Shown here in pieces: positions 8,356-13,423 of a DNA stretch of 13,423 nt. Positions within the stretch are counted from its first letter, which is position 1. Every line of letters begins with the position of its first letter. Below the pieces are notes generated by a model. It ran no database searches, was not told where the DNA came from, and worked only from the letters and a program-made list of their open reading frames with translations. Location of the stretch: positions 1-13,423 of the forward strand of contig CAYXNR010000057.1 in NCBI GenBank assembly GCA_964466595.1, written 5' to 3'. The position numbers were made by a program, and so were the translations under genes. Source of the stretch: JABDGC01 sp964466595. GTDB lineage: Bacteria > Pseudomonadota > Gammaproteobacteria > DSM-16500.

Positions 8356-8673
8356 TTAGTTGCTAATTAATCTTGTGATTCCTGTAACGATGGCATTCGA
8401 TCCAAAAATGATCGATATTCCAGCGATGGTATAACCTAAGACTGACCATTTTATAAAATGCCCTAAGCACAACAATCCCACAATCATCACGGAAATCGTT
8501 GCAATGGTGATCCCAGTAGTTCCAAGCATGGCATGGGTGATATAGCTTAATCCTTGGCTTACTGGTGTCTCCCCATAAGCAAAAGCCAGTGACGGAAATA
8601 AAAAAACTGAAAGACAAAATAATTTGCTAATACGGTTCATAAAACAGACTTGAAGTATTTTTAAGCTCATCAT
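8356..8673 (-). CDS. virB2: VirB2 pilin precursor
   Basis: Major pilin of the conjugative pilus. The 105-residue precursor has a long signal peptide ending in FPSLAFA, so the mature pilin would start near residue 33 (YGETPVSQGL) and hold two membrane helices separated by a short basic loop (GHFIKWSV), as VirB2/TrbC pilins do. The first ATG is supported by GAGGG about 8 bases upstream. An internal Met at residue 12 (8640) would give a more usual signal-peptide length but lacks a good ribosome binding site. It begins one base after the csrA stop, so the pilin is co-transcribed with the regulator. Confidence 0.92.
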   Translation of the reverse strand: MMSLKILQVCFMNRISKLFCLSVFLFPSLAFAYGETPVSQGLSYITHAMLGTTGITIATISVMIVGLLCLGHFIKWSVLGYTIAGISIIFGSNAIVTGITRLISN

Positions 8674-8674
8674 G

Positions 8675-8869
8675 TTATTTTCCCTCCATTGCGTTTTTTG
8701 ATAACCATTTATTTCTAATTTTCAAATACACTTCTTCACGATGAACAGACACTTTTCGTGGCGCTGTAAATCCAAGCTTTGCCTGTTGATGGTTTGTACC
8801 TAAATAAGTAACCTCAATATCGTCACCCACCATTACCTTTTCATTTATTTTTCGATGTAGTACCAACAT
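8675..8869 (-). CDS. lvrC: CsrA-family RNA-binding regulator carried by the element (LvrC-like)
   Basis: A 64-residue CsrA/RsmA homologue that would bind GGA motifs in mRNA and alter translation. It keeps the key RNA-binding residues: Leu4 and Arg6 near the start, and VSVHREE at 40-46 with Arg44. It differs from housekeeping CsrA at residue 5 (His) and residue 7 (Lys) and has a longer, basic C-terminus. A consensus AAGGAG stands 6 bases before the ATG. Such CsrA paralogues are known from Legionella ICEs (LvrC/CsrT types), where they act on the element or on host differentiation. It lies between lvrB and virB2, exactly as in the lvr cluster. Confidence 0.94.
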   Translation of the reverse strand: MLVLHRKINEKVMVGDDIEVTYLGTNHQQAKLGFTAPRKVSVHREEVYLKIRNKWLSKNAMEGK

Positions 8870-8888
8870 TCTCTTCTCCTTGATTGAT

Positions 8889-9614
8889 TTATCGGTATGA
8901 ATTCCAGTTAAAAGCGAGGGTAATACTGTTTTGCATCAAACGGCCCACAATTCGCTCCCCTAGGCGGTCAATAAGCCCTGCTCTGCTTCGATTAGAAATA
9001 AGAAGCGTACAAAGATTACCCTCTTGATATCGCGCATTAATCAGCGAAAAAAACATTTCCTTTTCCCAGTTTGAGAGCGGACCACCCGTAACCAGACTTT
9101 CTGTTGCTTCATCAATGATCAAAAACTGGATCCTTTTGTAAGATGCCAGTAAGCTTTCAAAAGCAGCTTGTGATTCAAAGTTTTTTTCCCGAAATATACG
9201 GAGAAACTGTAAAGAAGGCTTGTAACTCACTGTAAAACCAGCTTGTGCAAGCACTTGGTAGATGATTAACGATAAAAGTGTTTTCCCGGTGCCAGAGCGT
9301 CCTTCAAAAAGCAAATTAGCGCCTTCTTTTAAACGGTCTGCAAAGGTCGCCACATAACGCTCTGTCAGCTCTTTAACACGCTTTTGTTCAGGATAATCCA
9401 CCTTGAAATCATCAAAGGTTTTGCCTCGAAATAAAGATGGAACCTCTTCCAAAAAAGCCTGAATACACTCCTGGCTTCGCTTTTCAGCCTCTTGCCTGAT
9501 CCCTTTCAATCTCAAGAGCTCGTAAGGTTCAATAACTTCATTTTGCAATACCGGTGGGGAAGAGAGCGCTGCCGCCCGTATTTTTTCAATTTTTTGTTGT
9601 AAGTTCATCATCAT
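8889..9614 (-). CDS. lvrB: DnaC/IstB-type AAA+ ATPase, LvrB-like
   Basis: Probable helicase-loader-type ATPase. The 241-residue form has Walker A GRSGTGKT at about 105-112, Walker B FLIIDEA at about 164-170, a sensor-1 stretch LLISN at about 204-208 and an arginine-finger region RLGERIVGRL at about 218-227, all as in DnaC. The first in-frame ATG at 9668 would overlap lvrA by 83 bases. The ATG run at 9614/9611/9608 is preceded by GGAAGAG and is the better start, still giving a 29-base overlap with lvrA. Next to LvrA, a role in loading helicase on the excised element is a fair inference. IstB-type transposition helpers share this fold, but no istA lies beside it. Confidence 0.88.
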   Translation of the reverse strand: MMMNLQQKIEKIRAAALSSPPVLQNEVIEPYELLRLKGIRQEAEKRSQECIQAFLEEVPSLFRGKTFDDFKVDYPEQKRVKELTERYVATFADRLKEGANLLFEGRSGTGKTLLSLIIYQVLAQAGFTVSYKPSLQFLRIFREKNFESQAAFESLLASYKRIQFLIIDEATESLVTGGPLSNWEKEMFFSLINARYQEGNLCTLLISNRSRAGLIDRLGERIVGRLMQNSITLAFNWNSYR

Positions 9615-10638
9615 TCTCTTCCAATAAATCGCCCATCCAATGCAATCCTTTGCTAAAATCATTTTCATAGCGTGTCTCAGGCGGAGGATCCGGTGGAGCA
9701 GTAGAAACCGGGCGGCTGTAGTTTGTTTTAGCGTTTTTAACTGATTTCATCTGGCTTGATACTGCTTTGATGAGATAATTCAAACCAAATCCTTTTCCCC
9801 GCTTGCGGGTAATATGCTCACAAAGCTCATAGGCTTGCTCAAAGTGCTCAAGGGATGCACCCTGGTCTAACAATTGCTGAATGGCTTCAATCGAATCTGG
9901 ATAGTGAAACGCTTCGGATTGAAACCCTTTCGCCGCCAAGACTTTGGAAATGGTTTGGATTACTTCTCCACTTCCCGCCTCCGGTTCTATTTCAGCTTTT
10001 GGTTTTTCATTTTCAAAAAAATCCCCACGCGTATTGATTGATTTATTTTTGTTTGTTGTATTGTTTGTTTTATTAGTTATATATCGCGCCTTTTCACCCG
10101 ATGGTAGGCCATTTTCACCCGATAGTACGCCATTTTGGCTTGATGGATCGTCCATTTTTGGCTGATCGAGATAATCAAGTACTTGTGTTTCATATTGAGG
10201 TTTTTCTTCTTTTTGACAGGCTTGATCAAGCCAGCGATTGCAAACCTCTGGATAAAACTTGAAGTACTTGGTTTTATCAAAGTGGTAACGCGGATTGGGG
10301 TTTTGGTGAATAGAAATCACCTGAAGTGATACTAACAAATTAAGAGCTTCTTGAATGGCCTTCTTGCCATAAAATCCCAGACAGCCTTCAATCAATTGCT
10401 CTGTGCTAAAAAATAGATAGGCATTCTCGTTATGCGGACGACCATCGCCGTGCATCTCGGCAATGTTATTGGCCTTTTGGTAATAGCAATCATTCTTGAG
10501 TTTCCAGTCGTGCCAGGAGGCAAAGAAGGCCATTAATAAGGCAGCGCAGCGATTGTCTTGGCAAAAACGGATTTGCCAGGCGTGGATTTGGAGATAATGA
10601 TCGTTTTCGGGTTGGCGAAGGCAGGAGGAATAACTCAT
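9586..10638 (-). CDS. lvrA: LvrA-like protein with the build of a replication initiator
   Basis: First large gene of the leftward operon, 350 residues. The N-terminal 130 residues look like a winged-helix region of the replisome-organiser kind (HAWQIRFCQDNRCAALLMAFFASW; later FFSTEQLIEG and KKAIQEALNLLVSLQVI). A low-complexity linker at about 150-210 contains a 7-residue tandem repeat (QNGVLSG, ENGLPSG) and an Asn/Thr/Lys run, followed by a helical C-terminal domain at about 225-300. A TAA codon shortly upstream fixes the ATG at 10638, preceded by AGGTGAGG. LvrA in Legionella is known mainly by its position; the replication role is my inference from the domain layout, the DnaC-like neighbour and the internal repeats. 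Confidence 0.82.
   Translation of the reverse strand: MSYSSCLRQPENDHYLQIHAWQIRFCQDNRCAALLMAFFASWHDWKLKNDCYYQKANNIAEMHGDGRPHNENAYLFFSTEQLIEGCLGFYGKKAIQEALNLLVSLQVISIHQNPNPRYHFDKTKYFKFYPEVCNRWLDQACQKEEKPQYETQVLDYLDQPKMDDPSSQNGVLSGENGLPSGEKARYITNKTNNTTNKNKSINTRGDFFENEKPKAEIEPEAGSGEVIQTISKVLAAKGFQSEAFHYPDSIEAIQQLLDQGASLEHFEQAYELCEHITRKRGKGFGLNYLIKAVSSQMKSVKNAKTNYSRPVSTAPPDPPPETRYENDFSKGLHWMGDLLEENDDELTTKN
10032..10083. other. A+T-rich tract inside lvrA, candidate unwinding element
   Basis: About 50 bases composed almost wholly of A and T with interspersed G on one strand, encoding the Asn/Thr/Lys linker of LvrA. It directly borders the iteron-like repeats at 10091-10154. Low-melting DNA next to repeats inside an initiator gene is the layout of lambda-type origins; here the role is inferred only. 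Confidence 0.35.
10091..10154. repeat. Iteron-like 21-bp tandem repeats inside lvrA
   Basis: Two head-to-tail 21-base units at 10091-10111 and 10112-10132 differ at two positions; both begin TTTTCACCCGAT and end CGCCA or GGCCA. A third, degenerate unit follows at 10133-10154. In the protein they make the repeated QNGVLSG/ENGLPSG. They could be binding sites for the protein they encode, or simply a linker repeat produced by slippage. Confidence 0.6.
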
Positions 10639-10682
10639 AGCCTCACCTGCTTAGTGGATTGTCCGTGATTATTTCTTTGCAT
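10635..10682 (-). CDS. 15-codon leader frame coupled to lvrA
   Basis: ATG at 10682 encodes MQRNNHGQSTKQVRL and ends in TGA that overlaps the lvrA ATG as ATGA. AAGGAG lies upstream at 10694-10699. The overlap is the usual form of translational coupling. It may control LvrA synthesis rather than make a useful peptide; chance is possible for so short a frame. Confidence 0.4.
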   Translation of the reverse strand: MQRNNHGQSTKQVRL

Positions 10683-10704
10683 AATCCATACAGCTCCTTT
10701 CCAT
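10662..10704 (-). promoter_or_regulatory. Cluster of four ANGGA motifs in the lvrA leader, candidate CsrA/LvrC target
   Basis: On the mRNA strand, ATGGA (10700-10704), AAGGA (10695-10699), ATGGA (10685-10689) and ACGGA (10662-10666) fall within 43 bases just upstream of lvrA. The second lies within a consensus ribosome binding site. Clustered ANGGA motifs over a ribosome binding site are the usual CsrA target pattern, and a CsrA paralogue is the third gene of this operon. Binding itself is inferred. Confidence 0.5.
10669..10689 (-). CDS. Six-codon leader frame with a strong ribosome binding site
   Basis: ATG at 10689 stands 5 bases after AAGGAG (10694-10699), better spacing than for any other ATG in the leader, and encodes MDYAKK before TAA. 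It overlaps the 15-codon leader frame in another phase. A consensus ribosome binding site on so short a frame suggests either a control leader or a vestigial start. Confidence 0.35.
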   Translation of the reverse strand: MDYAKK

Positions 10705-10748
10705 TTTTTACCTATAAATTTTACAATTGGTTATTTATTGACCATCAA

Positions 10749-10778
10749 TATCAAATGAATTTTTCTAAATATTTGATA
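10749..10778. repeat. Inverted repeat with 8-bp arms in the divergent control region
   Basis: TATCAAAT at 10749-10756 is perfectly matched by ATTTGATA at 10771-10778 with 14 bases between. It lies between the tandem palindromes and the lvrA leader, where the leftward promoter would be expected. It may be a second regulator site or part of the promoter architecture. Confidence 0.5.
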
Positions 10779-10798
10779 CAATAAGTATTAAACAGATT

Positions 10799-10830
10799 GT
10801 TCATTATATTGAACGTTCATTTTAGTGAAC
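10799..10830. promoter_or_regulatory. Two adjacent palindromic operators GTTCA-N6-TGAAC
   Basis: GTTCATTATATTGAAC (10799-10814) and GTTCATTTTAGTGAAC (10815-10830) have identical arms and spacing and directly abut. A possible minus-10 box TATAAA at 10837-10842 for the rightward regulator gene follows, so the pair would cover its minus-35 region. Adjacent dyads between a CI-like repressor and the divergent operon strongly suggest repressor operators that control both directions. Confidence 0.72.
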
Positions 10831-10836
10831 TAACCA

Positions 10837-10842
10837 TATAAA
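10837..10842 (+). promoter_or_regulatory. Possible minus-10 element for the repressor gene
   Basis: TATAAA within CATATAAAATC lies 33 bases before the GTG start and directly after the tandem palindromes. No good minus-35 hexamer stands at the normal distance, so the call is tentative. Confidence 0.35.
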
Positions 10843-10874
10843 ATCAAGCTCGAAATTTCAAAGGTTTTATTTAA

Positions 10875-11549
10875 GTGGCGATAATAGATAATATTGAAAA
10901 TTCACTTCATATAGTTTTAAAAAATCTAATTAAGCAAAAATCTATTCGGGATAAAATCGATTTCACTGCATATCAACTTGCAAAAGAGTTAGGAATGCCT
11001 CGATCTCTTATAACCAGCTTAACGCACACAGATGTAAAAAGAAGAGTAAACAATCCTAGAATAAGCACCCTTTTAAAAATAGTTGATTTCTTTAGATCAG
11101 ATGGATTTAATATAACTTTAGAAGATCTTCTGGGTGTAAAGTCAAGAGTTATTGATATAGATAATGAACTTGAATTTGAAAAAACAACAGCAATTACTAT
11201 TTCCATCTATCCTTTTAGTTATAAAGATAACGAATGCTTGGGAACAACAACCTTACAATTGAGCAATCACTCAAAAAATATTTTTGGTTTGTTCTCCTCT
11301 ACTGACATAAATCCTTTATTTAAAGCAGGATCTATTTTTATTATTGACAGGGATCTTAACCCTGAGGATTCCAACTTAGTTGCTGTAAGACTAAACGATA
11401 AATCAAACGTAATTATAAGAAAATATCAAATAAAAAAAAATAAAATATACTTGAAGTCACTTGATAATACAGATAGTGATATTGTTTTGATGCCAACCAC
11501 ACAGATAGAGATTTTAGGAGTAGTAATACAGATAAATCCAAAAACCTAA
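10875..11549 (+). CDS. Phage CI-like repressor: HTH domain plus S24/LexA-like C-terminal domain
   Basis: A 224-residue DNA-binding regulator transcribed away from the lvr-virB operon. The N-terminus holds a helix-turn-helix at about residues 33-52 (YQLAKELGMPRSLITSL). The C-terminal domain, about 138-220, has the S24 fold pattern (NPLFKAGSIFIIDRD ... YLKSLD ... EILGVVIQI). In the segment where LexA/CI proteins carry the nucleophile Ser before Met-x-Pro, this protein reads STDINP, and the expected Lys lies in IIRKYQ as Arg-Lys, so self-cleavage looks doubtful. The start is GTG with AAGG about 10 bases upstream; the next Met (residue 41) would remove part of the HTH. Position fits the LvrR-type regulator of Legionella ICEs, but that identity is inference. 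Confidence 0.85.
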   Translation: MAIIDNIENSLHIVLKNLIKQKSIRDKIDFTAYQLAKELGMPRSLITSLTHTDVKRRVNNPRISTLLKIVDFFRSDGFNITLEDLLGVKSRVIDIDNELEFEKTTAITISIYPFSYKDNECLGTTTLQLSNHSKNIFGLFSSTDINPLFKAGSIFIIDRDLNPEDSNLVAVRLNDKSNVIIRKYQIKKNKIYLKSLDNTDSDIVLMPTTQIEILGVVIQINPKT

Positions 11550-11571
11550 TCATTAAACTAGTGGATCTGGT

Positions 11572-11871
11572 ATGATAAAAAATATTTTAAAAATAATAGA
11601 TTATTTATTTTGTCATTATATTGGCATAAAAAATCAAAAACTTGTTCCTTGCAGATTAAAAATAAACAGAAATACATTAAGCATCGAAAGCAGGGAATCG
11701 TTTAAAAGACATTCCTATACAAACAACTTATACGCATTTTGTACGTCTAGCCTTAATGAACTAGACGATAAAAATAAAAGAAAGCTAGGTACTGCAATTG
11801 GAAAATCTATAGCAAAAAATTTGATTATTTCGTTTGAACCCTTAACAATAGAGAAAAAAAATGGAACTTGA
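11572..11871 (+). CDS. Hypothetical protein, 99 residues
   Basis: I do not recognise this protein. It is basic and Lys/Asn-rich, with a hydrophobic patch near the N-terminus (IIDYLFCHYIGI, about residues 8-19) that is short for a membrane helix, and a helical central part (LDDKNKRKLGTAIGKSIAKNL, about 64-84). It starts 22 bases after the repressor stop with only a weak ribosome binding site, and overlaps the transporter gene downstream by 11 bases, so it probably belongs to the same transcript. It is very A+T-rich, like its neighbours on this side. No Cys clusters, catalytic motifs or signal peptide are visible. Confidence 0.6.
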   Translation: MIKNILKIIDYLFCHYIGIKNQKLVPCRLKINRNTLSIESRESFKRHSYTNNLYAFCTSSLNELDDKNKRKLGTAIGKSIAKNLIISFEPLTIEKKNGT

Positions 11872-12610
11872 AAAAGCTATTTCTTTACCATCATCTCCAC
11901 AATACAAACATTTATGGATTTTACTATTATCGTACTCCATGGTAATAGCTATATCCAATTGGTATGACTCAAGACTTGTTTTGCTTTTTGGCTTAACTAT
12001 TTCCCCAGGGGCGCTAGCATTTCCATTTTCATTTCTTCTTTCAGATACAATAACTGAGGTATATGGATATAAAAATGCAATGCGGGCAATATGGGCGGCG
12101 CTTTTTTTTAATTGTGTTTTTTTAGCTTTTGGACAATTAGTTATTAGATTGCCATCCCCAGTATTTTCATTAGAAAACAATTTAGTTTTTGATAAATTAC
12201 TATCATTAAATTTTTGGATAGTTTGTGGATCCTTTGTTAGCTACATAATTTCAGAGCCGTTAAATTCTTATTTAGTAGCAAAGCTAAAAATTAGATTCAA
12301 TGGAAAATACATAGGTATAAGATTTGTAATATCTACAATTATAGCAGCATTGATAGATAGCATATTTTTCATCATGATCGCATATTATAAAGTGACAGCT
12401 TTATCTACTTTATTCGCAATGATACTTAATATATGGTTAATTAAAAGTGTTGTCGAAATAATAGGGCTCCCTTTTTCTGTCAGATTAGCAATCTGGTTAA
12501 AAAATGTTGAAAGACTCGATACTTATGACAATAAAACTGATTTTAATCCATTTAGATTAGATACAGGCTATCCTAGCGGTAGTAACCATTATTTAGAAAA
12601 GGCGACTTAA
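11861..12610 (+). CDS. yhhQ: VUT/YhhQ-family transporter, probable queuosine-precursor importer
   Basis: Inner-membrane protein of the VUT (YhhQ, formerly DUF165) family; the E. coli member imports preQ0 and preQ1. The 249-residue product has about six hydrophobic segments, the family signature FPFSFLLSDTITEVYGY at about 54-70, and the C-terminal SVVEIIGLPFSV segment and DFNPFRL tail. It overlaps the upstream hypothetical gene by 11 bases, and its stop is one base from the queC start, so transporter and biosynthesis enzyme are co-transcribed. The ribosome binding site is poor (purine-rich GAGAAAAAAA). Pairing with queC and nearby queF makes salvage of a 7-deazaguanine precursor for tRNA queuosine the most likely job. 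Confidence 0.9.
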   Translation: MELEKAISLPSSPQYKHLWILLLSYSMVIAISNWYDSRLVLLFGLTISPGALAFPFSFLLSDTITEVYGYKNAMRAIWAALFFNCVFLAFGQLVIRLPSPVFSLENNLVFDKLLSLNFWIVCGSFVSYIISEPLNSYLVAKLKIRFNGKYIGIRFVISTIIAALIDSIFFIMIAYYKVTALSTLFAMILNIWLIKSVVEIIGLPFSVRLAIWLKNVERLDTYDNKTDFNPFRLDTGYPSGSNHYLEKAT

Positions 12611-12611
12611 T

Positions 12612-13316
12612 ATGAAAAAAGCAATAATTTTGTTTTCTGGTGGACTTGATTCTACGACATGCCTGGCTCTCGCTAAATCTGAAGGATACGAATGTCATGC
12701 CTTAAGTTTTGATTATGGACAAAAACATATTGCAGAGCTGAACGCAGCAAAAAAAATAGCGGATAAATTTAATGTCAAACATACGATAATTAACCTTCCT
12801 AAAATCCAGTTTTCTGGATCTGCACTAACTGATGAAAATAAAATTATACCAGTATCCAATAACAACAAAGATATTCCAATTACCTATGTGCCTGCTAGAA
12901 ATACGATTTTTCTTTCCTATGCACTTGCTCTGGCAGAAGTATCAAATGCACAAAACATTTTTATAGGGGTTAGCGCTATTGATTATTCTGGATATCCAGA
13001 TTGCAGACCGGAGTACATACAAGCTTTTCAAAAACTGGCTAATTTAGCAACAAAAGTTGGCGTAGAGGAAAGTAATATTAGAATTCAAACCCCATTAATC
13101 AACCTCACTAAGGCTGAAACAATTAAATTAGGGCTCGGCTTTGGAGTTGATTATAAAATGACTGTATCGTGCTATCAGGCTTCTAACGTTGGACATGCCT
13201 GTGGTGAATGCGACAGTTGTACCCTTCGGAAAAAGGGATTTTTAGATGCCAAGTCAGAAGATGTTACATTATATATCTCTGATGCTATTGCCGACAAAGG
13301 CGGTTATTCTTTTTAA
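12612..13316 (+). CDS. queC: 7-cyano-7-deazaguanine (preQ0) synthase QueC
   Basis: ATP-dependent enzyme that converts 7-carboxy-7-deazaguanine and ammonia to preQ0 in the cytoplasm. The 234-residue product has the PP-loop SGGLDST at 9-15, the YVPARNT motif at 92-98, GVSAIDYSGYPDCRPEY at about 119-135, and the zinc-binding Cys set at 187, 197, 200 and 203 (SCYQ ... GHACGECDSCTLRKKGF). All family residues I can check are present and the length is normal. It starts one base after the transporter stop, with AAGG about 9 bases upstream. Its 3' end overlaps the convergent queF by 32 bases. Other 7-deazaguanine uses, such as DNA modification, also need QueC, but no dpd-like gene is in view. Confidence 0.97.
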   Translation: MKKAIILFSGGLDSTTCLALAKSEGYECHALSFDYGQKHIAELNAAKKIADKFNVKHTIINLPKIQFSGSALTDENKIIPVSNNNKDIPITYVPARNTIFLSYALALAEVSNAQNIFIGVSAIDYSGYPDCRPEYIQAFQKLANLATKVGVEESNIRIQTPLINLTKAETIKLGLGFGVDYKMTVSCYQASNVGHACGECDSCTLRKKGFLDAKSEDVTLYISDAIADKGGYSF

Positions 13317-13422
13317 AATGATCTATTTTATTTGTGGAGCGGTATGGATTGATATCCAACCCGCCCCTTCTTGTATATCTCCCATATACGGTGAGTTCCA
13401 TCGGGTTACAGCGTTTCATAAT
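13285..13422 (-). CDS. queF: C-terminal end of QueF, NADPH-dependent preQ0 reductase (partial)
   Basis: The last 45 codons of a gene that enters from the right edge. The product contains VYGRYTRRGGLDINPYRS, which closely matches the C-terminal VYARYTRRGGLDINPWRS of E. coli QueF, and it ends RLCRQ where E. coli QueF ends RLVRQ. QueF reduces the nitrile of preQ0 to preQ1, the step after QueC. The complete C-terminus means the gene is intact at this end. It converges with queC and overlaps its 3' end by 32 bases (13285-13316), so there is no intergenic terminator. An internal ATG at 13418 should not be mistaken for a start. The reading frame continues beyond the window. Confidence 0.92.
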   Translation of the reverse strand: MMKRCNPMELTVYGRYTRRGGLDINPYRSTNKIDHFKKNNRLCRQ

Positions 13423-13423
13423 A

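Noticed and set aside
8363..8617. Second minus-strand frame inside virB2
   Set aside because: It is a phase-shifted shadow of the pilin; the virB2 frame has the signal peptide and two membrane helices expected.
9545..9668. lvrB starting at the first ATG (9668)
   Set aside because: That would overlap lvrA by 83 bases and adds a segment without a ribosome binding site; the ATG cluster at 9614-9606 has GGAAGAG upstream.
11550..11860. Possible preQ1 riboswitch upstream of the que genes
   Set aside because: I looked for the short preQ1-I pattern (GGTTC stem-loop followed by an A-rich tail and CTAA) and saw no convincing match; most of this stretch is coding.
11842..12180. Minus-strand open frame of 112 codons opposite the transporter gene
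   Set aside because: It is antisense to the well-conserved VUT signature and has no family features of its own.
13339..13389. Two hairpins (GCGG...CCGC around TGGAT/ATCCA, and GTATAT-CTCCC-ATATAC) that look like a terminator after queC
   Set aside because: They lie inside the queF coding sequence on the minus strand, and no T-run follows, so coding constraint is the simpler explanation.
1..13423. CRISPR arrays, tRNA or rRNA genes, integrase and attachment repeats
   Set aside because: No spaced direct repeats, tRNA cloverleaf sequences or integrase motifs were found on either strand, so the ends of the element are outside the window.

Overview
The window looks like part of an integrative and conjugative element (ICE) or genomic island from a Legionella-type gammaproteobacterium. 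The main evidence is gene order. Reading leftward on the minus strand, a LvrA-like protein, a DnaC-type ATPase (LvrB-like) and a plasmid/ICE-type CsrA paralogue (LvrC-like) lead straight into virB2-B3-B4-B5-B7-B6-B8-B9-B10-B11. This is the arrangement known from the Legionella lvr/lvh cluster. The DNA is A+T-rich throughout, and visibly more so from about 10,680 to the right edge. Species cannot be fixed from the sequence alone.

Layout. Positions 1-236 hold no recognised gene: an open minus-strand frame runs off the left edge, with two inverted repeats. Positions 237-8673 are a tightly packed P-type (VirB/D4) type IV secretion operon. Genes overlap or abut, and it includes a 46-codon VirB7-like lipoprotein gene at 4778-4918 that is easily missed. 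No virB1 lies inside the cluster, and virD4 is not in view. Positions 8675-10638 hold csrA/lvrC, lvrB and lvrA. Positions 10639-10874 are a divergent control region. It carries two adjacent GTTCA-N6-TGAAC palindromes, and the lvrA leader has four ANGGA (CsrA-type) motifs and two tiny reading frames. Positions 10875-11549 (plus strand) encode a phage-CI/S24-type repressor whose expected protease residues appear to be missing.

From 11572 rightward the plus strand carries an unknown 99-residue protein, a VUT/YhhQ-family transporter (queuosine-precursor uptake) and QueC (preQ0 synthase). At the right edge, on the minus strand and convergent with queC, lies the last part of queF (preQ0 reductase). 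The 3' ends of queC and queF overlap by 32 bp.

How it may work together. The repressor would control the divergent lvr-virB operon. The CsrA paralogue, encoded third in that operon, could feed back on the lvrA leader. LvrA and LvrB look like a replication-initiation pair; lvrA contains iteron-like tandem repeats beside an A+T-rich tract, as in lambda-type origins placed inside the initiator gene. The VirB proteins would build the conjugation channel. The que genes are either cargo or the chromosomal flank; the window does not show an attachment site that would decide this.
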